DNA of 19,451 nucleotides from NCBI GenBank assembly GCA_012798935.1, contig JAAZMG010000275.1, forward strand, positions 1-19,451, given 5' to 3'. The notes beneath the pieces were generated by a model that had not been told where the DNA came from, did no database searches, and was given only the letters and a program-made list of their open reading frames with translations. Shown here piece by piece: positions 9,476 through 18,082 of the stretch. Positions within the stretch are counted from its first letter, which is position 1; each line of letters starts with the position of its first letter. This stretch comes from Tissierellia bacterium. Lineage in GTDB: Bacteria; Bacillota; Clostridia; Tissierellales; Tepidimicrobiaceae. The position numbers and the translations under genes are program-made.

Positions 9476-10426
9476 TTATTTAACAAAATGACAAGCAACA
9501 TATCTACCTTCACCAATATTTAATAATTCAGGAGTCTTTTCTTTACATATATCCTCCCTATATTTACATCTACCATAAAATCCACATCCTGGCGGAGGAT
9601 TAACTGGGCTAGGCACATCTCCCTCAAGTATTATTCTTTCCCTCTTTGCACCTACCTTTGGTACAGGTATAGCAGATAGTAAAGCCTGAGTATAAGGATG
9701 TTTTGGATCTATAAACATAGATTTATAATCAGATAATTCTATAATTTTCCCTAAATACATTACAGCAATTACATCACTAACATGTCTAACTACACTTAAA
9801 TCATGAGAAATAAATAAATATGTTAAACCTAATTGTTCTTGAAGTTTATTCATTAAATTTAAAATTTGTGCTTGTATACATACATCAAGTGCAGATACCG
9901 GCTCATCTAGTACAATAAATTCAGGCCTCAAAGCTAAAGCTCTAGCAATACCAATTCTCTGTCTTCTACCACCGTCTAATTCGTGAGGATAGGAATTAAT
10001 TAGCCTTTGTTCAAGACCTACAAGATCCATTACTTCCTTTACCCTATCCGATAATTCAGATTTTGTCTTATATATTTTATTTACATAGAGAGGGTCTGCT
10101 ATCAAATCAAATACACTTAATCTAGGATTCAAAGATGAATAGGGATCCTGGAATACAATTTGCATCTTTCTTAGCATTTTTTTCTTTTTGTTTTTATCAT
10201 ATTTTAATATATTTTCATTGTTATAAATAACTTCTCCATCTGTAGGCTCATGAATTCTAAGTATAGCCCTACCAGTTGTAGATTTTCCGCAACCAGATTC
10301 TCCTACAAGCCCAAGTGTTTCTCCTTTGTTTATATTAAAGCTTACATCATCAACAGCATGTAGCATGCCTTCTTTAGTTTTAAAATATTTTTTTAGATTC
10401 CTAACTTCTAATAGCCTATCACCCAT
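9476..10426 (-). CDS. oppF: Oligopeptide/dipeptide ABC transporter ATPase, OppF/DppF type
   Basis: One of two cytosolic ATPases that power the OppBC channel. The 316-residue protein has Walker A GESGCGKST (about 43-51), Q-loop in QDPYSSLNPR, Walker B FIVLDEP with the following SALDV D-loop, and H-loop ISHD. The C-terminal oligopeptide-transporter extension carries the cysteine set PPGCGFYGRC...C...C, which in related ATPases can bind an iron-sulfur cluster. The ABC signature reads ELDGGRRQRIG instead of the usual LSGGQ form; I recall this variant in other clostridial OppF proteins, so it is probably a subfamily trait rather than decay. The ATG has only a weak GTGGA ribosome site seven bases upstream, and the gene starts 20 bases after oppD, so translational coupling is likely. 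Confidence 0.93.
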   Translation of the reverse strand: MGDRLLEVRNLKKYFKTKEGMLHAVDDVSFNINKGETLGLVGESGCGKSTTGRAILRIHEPTDGEVIYNNENILKYDKNKKKKMLRKMQIVFQDPYSSLNPRLSVFDLIADPLYVNKIYKTKSELSDRVKEVMDLVGLEQRLINSYPHELDGGRRQRIGIARALALRPEFIVLDEPVSALDVCIQAQILNLMNKLQEQLGLTYLFISHDLSVVRHVSDVIAVMYLGKIIELSDYKSMFIDPKHPYTQALLSAIPVPKVGAKRERIILEGDVPSPVNPPPGCGFYGRCKYREDICKEKTPELLNIGEGRYVACHFVK

Positions 10427-10446
10427 TGGTTATTCCACTCTCCATT

Positions 10447-11430
10447 CTATAGCTTATTAGTTTTTTCATGAAGGAAGCAATTTACAAAATGTCCTGGTTC
10501 AACCTCTATTCTATTAGGTTTTTCTTTGGAACACTTATCCATAGCCTGTGGGCATCTAGGATGAAAAGGACAACCTGAAGGAAGATTTGTAGGGTCTGGC
10601 GTATGCCCTTTTATAACCTGCAATTCTTCCTGTTCCGAATCCAAATCAGGAATAGAATTGAAAAGACCAACAGTATATGGATGTAATGGGTTATTATAAA
10701 GAGAATTTACATCAGCATATTCAATTACAGAACCAGCATACATAATAGCAACATTATCACATATTTCAGCTACTATTCCTAGATCATGAGTTATCATAAT
10801 CATCGAAGTATCATACTTAACCTTTAAATCCTTCATAAGCTCTAATACTTGAGCTTGTATAGTAACATCTAAAGCAGTGGTAGGTTCATCGGCAATAATT
10901 AAACTTGGATGACAAGCTAAAGCAATGGCTATTACTACTCTTTGCTTCATGCCTCCACTAAATTGATGTGGATAATCCTTAGCCCTTTCTTTACGAATAC
11001 CTACGACCTCGAGCATTTCCTTAGCTCTTTTATCTGCTTCCTCATTGGTTACTTTATCATGTAACTTAATCATTTCTGCTATCTGATCCCCTACAGTCAT
11101 AACAGGGTTTAATGATGTCATAGGGTCTTGAAATATCATGGAAATTTTACTTCCTCTAATATCTCTCATTTCTTTTTCTGTTTTATTCAGTAAATTTTCA
11201 CCTTCAAAATATATTTCACCATCAATTATTTTACCTGGAGGATTTGGTATTAATTGCATTATTCCTAAAGCAGTAGTTGTCTTACCTGCTCCTGTTTCAC
11301 CTACAAAACCCAAGGTTTCACCATATCCTATATCTAAATTTAAATTATCTACCGCATATACGGTACCACTGTCGGTACCATAGTGTATTGTTAAATTTTT
11401 AATATCCAATAAATTTTTATTCTTGCTCAC
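10447..11430 (-). CDS. oppD: Oligopeptide/dipeptide ABC transporter ATPase, OppD/DppD type
   Basis: Partner ATPase of OppF in the peptide importer. The 327-residue protein shows Walker A GETGAGKTTT, Q-loop QDPMTSLNP, a canonical signature FSGGMKQRV, Walker B LIIADEP with TTALDV, and H-loop ITHDLG. The C-terminal extension has the cysteine pattern PSGCPFHPRC...C...C typical of OppD/DppD. The start is GTG, seven bases after a GGGAG ribosome site, and follows oppC by 25 bases. Opp and Dpp systems cannot be told apart from the ATPases alone, so the peptide length imported is unknown. Confidence 0.93.
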   Translation of the reverse strand: MSKNKNLLDIKNLTIHYGTDSGTVYAVDNLNLDIGYGETLGFVGETGAGKTTTALGIMQLIPNPPGKIIDGEIYFEGENLLNKTEKEMRDIRGSKISMIFQDPMTSLNPVMTVGDQIAEMIKLHDKVTNEEADKRAKEMLEVVGIRKERAKDYPHQFSGGMKQRVVIAIALACHPSLIIADEPTTALDVTIQAQVLELMKDLKVKYDTSMIMITHDLGIVAEICDNVAIMYAGSVIEYADVNSLYNNPLHPYTVGLFNSIPDLDSEQEELQVIKGHTPDPTNLPSGCPFHPRCPQAMDKCSKEKPNRIEVEPGHFVNCFLHEKTNKL

Positions 11431-11455
11431 TTTATCACTCCCCTAATTTTACAAA

Positions 11456-12343
11456 TTAATTCTTTAATTTTGGATCTAGGGCATCTCTTAAACCATCACC
11501 AAGTACATTAAGTGCAAAAATTGTAATAACTATTGCTAAACCTGGGAACAAGGTCATATAAGAATAATCTCTAATATATCCTCTTCCGCCGGATAGCATA
11601 GCTCCCCATTCAGGAGTAGGGGGTTGAATCCCCAAACCAATAAAGCTAAGTCCAGCTGCTGTCAATATTGCCAAGGCAACACCAAGGGTTGCTTGTACAA
11701 TTATAGGTGCCAAACAGTTTGGTAATATATGCTTGAATATTATCCTTAAATCTCCTGATCCAGTGGCTTTAGCAGCTTCAACAAATTCTTCATTTTTTAT
11801 AGAAATCACTGCTGCTCTAACTATCCTTGCATACTGTGGAATAGACGATATGCCAACTGCAATCATAAGATTTGTTAAACCATTACCAAGAGCGGCAACA
11901 ATTGAAATTGCCAATAGTATTTGAGGTATTGATAGTAATATATCCATAGCCCTCATAATAAAATTATCTATTTTACCAGAATAATATCCAGCAACAGCAC
12001 CTAAAAATCCACCAATTATCACTGCAATACTTACAGCTATAAATCCTACCTGTAAAGATATTCTAGAGCCATAAACAACACGACTAAATATATCCCTACC
12101 AAATTCATCTGTACCAAAAATGTGTTCTGAACTTGGTGCTTGTAATATATTGCTTAAATCTTGTGCATCATATTTATATGGGGCTATAAAGTCAGCAAAT
12201 ATTGCTACAAATATCAATATAACCAATATAGTAAGTCCTACCAATGCAAGTTTATCTTTTCTTAATCTTAACCATGTATCACTTAATTGGCTATTTCTCT
12301 TCTTTTTAGCCTTTTTGTTTTCAATAACCTTATTTGATTCCAT
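11456..12343 (-). CDS. oppC: Peptide ABC transporter permease, OppC/DppC type
   Basis: Second membrane subunit of the peptide channel. The 295 residues begin with a lysine-rich cytosolic tail (KAKKKRNSQ), then a first membrane helix at about 34-53 and the OppC N-terminal stretch ending in APSSEHIFGTDEFGRDIFSR, a hallmark of the family. Five further hydrophobic segments follow, with the EAA-type ATPase contact loop in VEAAKATGSGDLRIIFKHILPN. The ATG is eight bases after AAAGGAG, and that site overlaps the oppB stop codon, so the two permeases are likely translated together. Confidence 0.93.
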   Translation of the reverse strand: MESNKVIENKKAKKKRNSQLSDTWLRLRKDKLALVGLTILVILIFVAIFADFIAPYKYDAQDLSNILQAPSSEHIFGTDEFGRDIFSRVVYGSRISLQVGFIAVSIAVIIGGFLGAVAGYYSGKIDNFIMRAMDILLSIPQILLAISIVAALGNGLTNLMIAVGISSIPQYARIVRAAVISIKNEEFVEAAKATGSGDLRIIFKHILPNCLAPIIVQATLGVALAILTAAGLSFIGLGIQPPTPEWGAMLSGGRGYIRDYSYMTLFPGLAIVITIFALNVLGDGLRDALDPKLKN

Positions 12344-12359
12344 ATGCTTAACTCCTTTT

Positions 12360-13289
12360 TTAACTATATTGTGATCTAATTCTTGGGTCTACATATGCAT
12401 AAAGTAAATCAACTAATAAATTTACAATACTAAAAGAAATTGCTATAAATAAAACACTACCCTGCACTACTGGGAAATCCCTCATTTTTATAGATTCTAC
12501 CATTAACCTACCAATCCCTGGAATTGAAAATATAGATTCAGTAAGCACAGCACCACCAAGAAGTCCGCCAAATTGAAGTCCTATACTAGTTATAATTGGT
12601 ATAAGAGCATTCCCTAATGAATGCTTAAGGATTACTACTTTTTCTTTTTGACCTTTAGCTCTGGCAGTTCTAATATAATCTTGTCTAATAACCTCTAACA
12701 TACTTGAACGAGTCATACGAGTAATAACAGCAACTGATTGAGCACCTAAAGATACTGCAGGTAATATCATATCTTTAAAAGAACTAAATCCAGAAGCTGG
12801 AAGTACCTTAAGTTTTACTGAAAATAATAAAATTAATAAAAGTCCTAACCAGAATACTGGCATGGAAATTCCAATTAGAGCAAATATCATAGAAATATTA
12901 TCAAAAAAGGAATATTTTTTTACAGCAGATATTATTCCTATAGGTATACCTATAATAATTGCAAAGAAAATAGATAAACCGGCAAGCTTTACAGTTGCTG
13001 GAAAAGCACTAAGAATTTCTTGCATTACAGGTCTTTTTGTCACATAAGATATTCCAATATCTCGATTAACAACTAAATTTTTTATATAATTACCATATTG
13101 AACTAAAAAGGGCTTGTTTAAACCCATCTCTTCTCTTAATTGTTGTACTGCCTCATCTGGTGCAGATTCTCCTAAGACTAACCTAGCCGGGTCTCCTGGA
13201 GTTATATACATCAAACTAAATACAATAAAAGTAACACCTAAAATAACTGGTATCAACATAACAATTCTACGAAATATATATTTTATCAT
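12360..13289 (-). CDS. oppB: Peptide ABC transporter permease, OppB/DppB type
   Basis: First membrane subunit of the peptide channel. The 309 residues have an N-terminal membrane helix (about 9-29) followed by TPGDPARLVLGE, characteristic of OppB/DppB, an extracytoplasmic region, and five more helices. The EAA contact loop reads IRTARAKGQKEKVVILKHSLGN and is followed by PIIT. The ATG has GGAGGG seven bases upstream. It lies 81 bases after oppA, the only real gap in the operon, and that gap holds a hairpin. Confidence 0.93.
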   Translation of the reverse strand: MIKYIFRRIVMLIPVILGVTFIVFSLMYITPGDPARLVLGESAPDEAVQQLREEMGLNKPFLVQYGNYIKNLVVNRDIGISYVTKRPVMQEILSAFPATVKLAGLSIFFAIIIGIPIGIISAVKKYSFFDNISMIFALIGISMPVFWLGLLLILLFSVKLKVLPASGFSSFKDMILPAVSLGAQSVAVITRMTRSSMLEVIRQDYIRTARAKGQKEKVVILKHSLGNALIPIITSIGLQFGGLLGGAVLTESIFSIPGIGRLMVESIKMRDFPVVQGSVLFIAISFSIVNLLVDLLYAYVDPRIRSQYS

Positions 13290-13326
13290 CTACTATCCCT
13301 CCTATCCTCATGCTAAAATATTTCAC

Positions 13327-13358
13327 AAACAAGGGCATATTTTCATATACCCTTGTTT
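13327..13358 (-). terminator. Intra-operon hairpin between oppA and oppB (partial terminator or mRNA stabiliser)
   Basis: Arms AAACAAGGG (13327-13335) and CCCTTGTTT (13350-13358) pair over nine bases; after a mismatch, ATAT pairs ATAT around a four-base loop. On the minus strand it starts 12 bases after the oppA stop and is followed by only a short T-run, so termination would be incomplete. Such hairpins after binding-protein genes are known to protect the upstream message and lower expression of the permeases. Confidence 0.65.
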
Positions 13359-13370
13359 TAATTTTAGTTA

Positions 13371-14918
13371 TTATTCAAAATAGATTTTAAATAGAGGATG
13401 GTATCCAAATGGTGTAAGTTCTAAGTTTTTAACATACTTAGCAGATCCTACTACAGCCTCTCCATTAGATAAAAATACCCATGGAGCTTGTTCAACAACT
13501 CTATTTTGTATCTTTTTGTAGATAGCTTCTCTTTCAGGAGAATCCTCTATTCTTCTACCTTTAATAAGTAAATCATTAACCTCGTCATCTATGAAGAAGG
13601 AGAAGTTTGCTCCTGCACCTAAAGTTTCTTGACTCAATGGTCCATAAAGAGCTAAGTCAGGGTCTGCAGTTTGACAAGTCCATCCAATTATAAACATGTC
13701 TTGTTCCCCTTTACTTAAGCTATCTAGATAAGCTCCCCACTCAAGAATTTCAATATCTACATCAATTCCAACTTCCTTAAGCTGACTTTGTATAATAGTT
13801 GCCATATCAACCCTTTCTTGTTTTTCATTTGTCCAAAGCTTAGTTTTAAATCCATCAGGGTATCCAGCTTCTGCAAGAAGTTCCTTTGCTTTCTCTACAT
13901 TATATTCATGAACCTCTATGCTATGGTCAGCATATTTAACATTTGGAGCCATAGGACCCTCTGCTACTTTCCCTACACCTCTCCAAACTGTTTCTACTAC
14001 AGAAGTAGTATCTATAGCATAACTAATGGCTTGACGTACTTTAATATCATTAAAAGGTTCTTTTTGATTATTAAATCCTAAATATTGAATTTGATTGTCT
14101 ATCATCCTTGATAATTGAAGATCTTCATTTTCCTCAATTCTTGATATATCATTAGTAGTTATCTCATAAGCAACATCAACTCCACCACTTTCAAGTTCTA
14201 TGGTTCTATTAGTTGGTTCTGGGATAACTCTTATTACCATTTTGCTAAACTTTGGTTCATCTCCATGGTAATCAGCAAATTTTTCAAGCTCTACTCTATC
14301 TCCCTTAGCCCAGTTTACAAATTTAAATGGGCCTGTTCCTACTGGTTTCATACCATAATTGTCGCCTTCTGCTTCAACAGCCTTTTGGTTTAATATACTA
14401 CCGCCTGTATGAGCTAAACTAGATAAAAAACCAGTATTTGGATTGTTTAGTTTAAAGGATATAGTATAATCATCAGCTATTTCAAAACTTTCTGTATCAA
14501 TATCACCAAAAATATGAGCGATTGCTGGAGAATTAGCCGCCCTTTCGATACTAAACTTAACATCTTCTGCTTTCATTTCTTCTCCATTGTGGAATTTAAT
14601 ACCTTTTTTAAGAGTAAATTTGTAAGTTACTTCATCTACTTGTTCAAAAGTCTCAGCAACTGATGGGTTTATGTTACCGTCTCCATCTATAGTTACAAGC
14701 GTATCGTAGATTTGAAGCATAACATTAGAAGAAGCTACATCATTTACTGCATGTGGATCTAGTGACTTTGCATCATAAGCTGTTGCTACTATTAATTCAT
14801 CCTTGTCCTCTACATTTGAAGATTTGTTACCGCCGCCACCACCACAACCAGCTAGCATACCTACCATTAAAACTACTATAAGTGCTAATGCTATTTTTGT
14901 CATCTTCCCCTTTTCCAT
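13371..14918 (-). CDS. oppA: Peptide-binding lipoprotein of the ABC transporter, OppA/DppA type
   Basis: Extracellular solute-binding protein, anchored to the outer face of the membrane, that captures peptides and hands them to OppBC. The 515-residue protein starts with a short basic end, a hydrophobic stretch (about 9-23) and lipobox LAGC, so lipidation is expected on C25; five glycines form a flexible tether after it. The mature part matches the family 5 solute-binding fold: an early stretch with SLDPHA and LQIYDTLV, then GTGPFKFVNW near 195, then the C-terminal lobe. The ATG has AAAGGAGG seven bases upstream, the strongest site in the operon, as expected for a binding protein needed in excess. 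The ligand cannot be read from sequence; the downstream aminopeptidase favours peptides over nickel or sugars. Confidence 0.92.
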   Translation of the reverse strand: MEKGKMTKIALALIVVLMVGMLAGCGGGGGNKSSNVEDKDELIVATAYDAKSLDPHAVNDVASSNVMLQIYDTLVTIDGDGNINPSVAETFEQVDEVTYKFTLKKGIKFHNGEEMKAEDVKFSIERAANSPAIAHIFGDIDTESFEIADDYTISFKLNNPNTGFLSSLAHTGGSILNQKAVEAEGDNYGMKPVGTGPFKFVNWAKGDRVELEKFADYHGDEPKFSKMVIRVIPEPTNRTIELESGGVDVAYEITTNDISRIEENEDLQLSRMIDNQIQYLGFNNQKEPFNDIKVRQAISYAIDTTSVVETVWRGVGKVAEGPMAPNVKYADHSIEVHEYNVEKAKELLAEAGYPDGFKTKLWTNEKQERVDMATIIQSQLKEVGIDVDIEILEWGAYLDSLSKGEQDMFIIGWTCQTADPDLALYGPLSQETLGAGANFSFFIDDEVNDLLIKGRRIEDSPEREAIYKKIQNRVVEQAPWVFLSNGEAVVGSAKYVKNLELTPFGYHPLFKIYFE

Positions 14919-14974
14919 ATCTTTTCCTCCTTTTTAAGTAAGCACAATTATAAGAATTGTTAGAATTTTTATTA

Positions 14975-15007
14975 AATTACGGACTTGTCTTAAATACGTC
15001 CGTAATT
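14975..15007. promoter_or_regulatory. 33-base dyad over the predicted oppA start site (candidate operator or 5' hairpin)
   Basis: Arms AATTACGGAC (14975-14984) and GTCCGTAATT (14998-15007) are perfect ten-base inverted repeats around 13 bases. The dyad begins about seven bases after the -10 box, so it overlaps the predicted transcription start. That is a classic place for a repressor operator, and a regulator gene lies directly upstream. It could instead fold as a hairpin at the 5' end of the message. Confidence 0.55.
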
Positions 15008-15013
15008 GTTTTT

Positions 15014-15042
15014 ATAATAACATAAATTTTCGAACACTTCAA
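15014..15042 (-). promoter_or_regulatory. Sigma-A type promoter of the oppABCDF-peptidase operon
   Basis: On the minus strand a -35 box TTGAAG (15037-15042) and a -10 box TATTAT (15014-15019) are separated by exactly 17 bases. Predicted initiation is near 15007, giving a leader of roughly 90 bases before oppA. Confidence 0.65.
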
Positions 15043-15083
15043 GATACTAATTTGTTTTAATAATAAATATTTTTAAAATAAAT

Positions 15084-16370
15084 TTAAATTTTTATTCTAA
15101 CTATCTTTTTAGGTCTTCCTACTCCTTTTGTAACTGCAGTAGTAACAACCTCACCATAATTAGACTCTTCAAATTTTGTCAATATTCTCCTAGCACTTCT
15201 ATGAGAAATATTCAAATAATCTGCTAGAATATCAGCACTAAAATACTTGTCCTCAGATTCTTTTATAAGAGGAAGTAGTTTTGATAAATAAGTAGGACTA
15301 ATACCTATCTCATTGGATATCTTAATTAATCTCTCATCAGTAACGATTAAATCATATGCTTTCTCTCTTTTATGGTTTATAGGACCTTTTATCCTTTTTT
15401 CTTGATCTATAATAAACAATGCACCATTATCTTCTTTTTCTGACATACTTAGAGCATCTTTAGAATTACGTTCTGCATCCCACCCTGTATATCCAAAACC
15501 CATTCCAGAACAAATACTAATATTTTCCTTATCTAAATTTCTTACAACAGTTTGGAAAACATTTATATTTTGATCATTCTCAAGAGTTCTTCTAGTGCTA
15601 CATAGTATATATTTATTATTATCCAATTTAAACATACTGCCTTGTACTTCTTTGGCATAAACAAGTATTTCTTTTTCAACAATATTTTTTACAACCAATT
15701 GGTCATAAGGCCTATCATAAATATTGTCTATATTTTTAATCTTAAATATCTGTATCCCTATCTGATTGGCCTCCATCTCTCTGTTTTTTATTTTATATAT
15801 GAGATTATCAATAGCCTTCTTGATGAGAGGTACTGTCAAATTTAATCTATATACTGGTAAACCAAGGGATACTAATTCATTATAAACTGAACCAAAGGCT
15901 GTGATAATTAAATTTATATCTCCTTTCTTTAACAAATCCTGATGCCATTTTTGATACTCAAGTTCAGGTATAGAAGGATCATATGGTTTATTATAAATAG
16001 CCTCTACATCCAAGTTAAATTCATTAACAATCTCATCTACTAAATCCTTTTCTAGTAAATCTATACTTATCCTATCGATTGGCTTGTTGTCTTGATATAT
16101 ATCCCAAAAAGCTTTCATTATACTGCTACCATCCCTAGCAATAGCTTCACAGGGGACATATAAATCTGCAGCCTTTTCAGCTTCCGATAGAACAGCACAA
16201 CCCGTAAATATAATACCATTTGTTAGAGTCAAACATTCGTCTATAATATCTCCTACTTCATTAACCTTCTCTTTTACATAAACAACCGTTTCTATATTTG
16301 GATAATATTTTTCAATAACTTCCAATATTCTTTCGGTTGAATCAAATGGCCCCACTACTCCAATTTTCAT
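15084..16370 (-). CDS. Putative transcriptional regulator with degenerate GGDEF-like domain and C-terminal winged helix
   Basis: I do not recognise a named family. The 428-residue protein has three visible parts. Residues 1-195 are an alpha/beta region whose layout recalls PrpR-type sensor domains (IIFTG near 53, IITAFGS near 155, a helix with VPLIKKAIDNL). Residues about 203-325 run beta-helix-beta and include SGMGFGYTGWDAERNSKDAL (288-307), which resembles the late helix of GGDEF-fold domains, but no GGDEF motif is present, so catalysis is unlikely. Residues about 376-428 look like a winged helix with basic end GVGRPKKIVRI. No membrane segment is seen. ATG is seven bases after AGAGGGGG. It follows pgcA by 20 bases, probably in one transcript, and lies directly before the opp promoter and its dyad, so control of peptide uptake is the most natural guess. 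Confidence 0.7.
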   Translation of the reverse strand: MKIGVVGPFDSTERILEVIEKYYPNIETVVYVKEKVNEVGDIIDECLTLTNGIIFTGCAVLSEAEKAADLYVPCEAIARDGSSIMKAFWDIYQDNKPIDRISIDLLEKDLVDEIVNEFNLDVEAIYNKPYDPSIPELEYQKWHQDLLKKGDINLIITAFGSVYNELVSLGLPVYRLNLTVPLIKKAIDNLIYKIKNREMEANQIGIQIFKIKNIDNIYDRPYDQLVVKNIVEKEILVYAKEVQGSMFKLDNNKYILCSTRRTLENDQNINVFQTVVRNLDKENISICSGMGFGYTGWDAERNSKDALSMSEKEDNGALFIIDQEKRIKGPINHKREKAYDLIVTDERLIKISNEIGISPTYLSKLLPLIKESEDKYFSADILADYLNISHRSARRILTKFEESNYGEVVTTAVTKGVGRPKKIVRIKI

Positions 16371-16390
16371 TTGATATCCCCCTCTACATA

Positions 16391-18082
16391 TTATTTAATT
16401 GTTTTTATTCTATCCATTGTTGCTTTTTCAATATTTTTAATTTTATTTTCAGATGAAACTCTATTCCCTCCTTTTGAATAGATATATATTTTAATCTTGG
16501 GCTCTGTTCCTGATGGTCTTACTGCATACCAAGAACCATCATCAAAAAAATATTTTAGAACATTAGATTTTGGGTTGCCGGTTTCATCCTTTAGGTAGTC
16601 TATAATCTTAATAAGTTTTATATCTTCTATTTTAGTAATAGGATTTTCTCTAAAGGAATCCATTATCCTTCCAATCCTTTGGCTTCCTTCAATACCTTCC
16701 AATACTATGGAGATTAACTTTTCAAAATAGTAGCCATATTGTTTATATAGCTCTTCTAATTTCTCCAATAAGGTTCTATTCTCTTTTTTATAATAAGCTG
16801 CCATTTCAGCTATTAACATAGATGATATAACTCCATCCTTATCCCTTACTATAGTATCATATACATATCCTATACTTTCCTCATATCCAAATATAAAGGT
16901 ATGTTCCTTTGTTTTGTCAAACTCATTGGCCTTTCCACATATATGTTTAAATCCAGTAAGAGTTTCTATAGTGGTTATATTATAATGATCTGCAATAGCC
17001 CTGCTCAAATCTCCAGTTACTATACTCTTAACTATGGCACCATTTTCAGGTATAGTGTTTTTTCTATGTCTTGATGACAATATATAGTTTACTAGTAAAG
17101 CACCTGTTTGATTGCCATTTAAAAATACATATTCTCCTTTATGGTCTTTAACCATGCAGGCTACCCTATCACAATCCGGATCCGTTGCTATTAATATATC
17201 AGCATTGTTTTCCTTACCGTATCTTTTAGCATAATCGAAAGCCTTTACATCTTCTGGATTTGGATATCCTACTGTTGTAAAATCTGGATCAGGATTTTCC
17301 TGTTCTGGTACTACTAAAACATTGGTAAATCCTCTTTCCTTTAATACTCTTCTAACTAGCTTGTTGCCAGTGCCATTTAAAGGTGTATATATAATTTTTA
17401 TATCCTTGTCTATATTCTCATTTATTGCTAGTTTTTTTACCCTTTCTACATATTCATCATCAATTTCTTTTCCAATATAATGGATTAATCCTTTATTTAA
17501 ACCTTCTTCCATATCTATTAGTTTTATCTGAGAAAAATCATCAATATTGTTTATATTGTTAAGTATCTCTTCTGCTATATCATCTAATATTTGAGAACCT
17601 TCTTCCCAATATACTTTATATCCATTATAGTCTTTAGGATTATGACTTGCTGTAACCACAATTCCTGAAATGGTGTTTAATCTTCTAATGGTATAGGATA
17701 ATAGAGGGGTAGGTCTTATATCTTTAAATAAGTATACCTTTATCCCATTAGCCGCTAATACTCTAGCTGCTATTTCTGAAAACTCCTTAGATAAATGCCT
17801 TACATCATAAGCTATAGCAACCCCTTTGTCCATAGCTTCTTTGCCTCTACTAATAATAGTATCCGCCAAGCCTTGAGTAGCTAAGGATACAGTATATCTA
17901 TTCATTCTATTAGTACCTGCTCCAATTTTGCCTCTTAATCCTGCTGTTCCAAAAGTTAAATCTTTATGGAATCTATCTTCTATTTCCTTTTCATCATCTC
18001 TAATAGATTCTAATTCCTTTCTAATATCCTCATCAAAGTATTCGTTATTTAACCATGAATTGTATTTTTCTAAATAAGCCAT
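16391..18082 (-). CDS. pgcA: Alpha-phosphoglucomutase (phosphohexomutase superfamily)
   Basis: Cytosolic enzyme that interconverts glucose-6-phosphate and glucose-1-phosphate, the entry point to nucleotide-glucose. At 563 residues it has the length of the Firmicute PgcA type. All four active-site loops are intact: FGTAGLRG at 44-51, phosphoserine loop TASHNP at 144-149 with S146, metal loop DPDCDR at 301-306, sugar-binding loop GYEESIG at 399-405, and phosphate-binding RPSGTEPK at 522-529. It may also act on mannose phosphates, which sequence does not settle. The ATG lies five bases after GGAGGT. It sits behind a candidate promoter and a leader of about 150 bases, and is followed after 20 bases by the regulator gene. 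Glucose-1-phosphate from this enzyme could feed the glucan synthase pair further left. Confidence 0.95.
   Translation of the reverse strand: MAYLEKYNSWLNNEYFDEDIRKELESIRDDEKEIEDRFHKDLTFGTAGLRGKIGAGTNRMNRYTVSLATQGLADTIISRGKEAMDKGVAIAYDVRHLSKEFSEIAARVLAANGIKVYLFKDIRPTPLLSYTIRRLNTISGIVVTASHNPKDYNGYKVYWEEGSQILDDIAEEILNNINNIDDFSQIKLIDMEEGLNKGLIHYIGKEIDDEYVERVKKLAINENIDKDIKIIYTPLNGTGNKLVRRVLKERGFTNVLVVPEQENPDPDFTTVGYPNPEDVKAFDYAKRYGKENNADILIATDPDCDRVACMVKDHKGEYVFLNGNQTGALLVNYILSSRHRKNTIPENGAIVKSIVTGDLSRAIADHYNITTIETLTGFKHICGKANEFDKTKEHTFIFGYEESIGYVYDTIVRDKDGVISSMLIAEMAAYYKKENRTLLEKLEELYKQYGYYFEKLISIVLEGIEGSQRIGRIMDSFRENPITKIEDIKLIKIIDYLKDETGNPKSNVLKYFFDDGSWYAVRPSGTEPKIKIYIYSKGGNRVSSENKIKNIEKATMDRIKTIK

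Noticed and set aside
11361..11380. Near-palindrome built on two GGTACC sites
   Set aside because: It lies inside the oppD coding sequence and follows from the codons for a GT-D-S-GT repeat; no regulatory role is needed to explain it.
14829..14845. GC-rich run of glycine codons in oppA that looks like a short repeat
   Set aside because: It encodes the flexible glycine linker after the lipobox cysteine, a usual feature of binding lipoproteins.
14944..14960. Inverted repeat ACAATT / AATTGT upstream of oppA
   Set aside because: Six AT-rich base pairs are expected by chance in this composition, and it does not overlap the promoter boxes.
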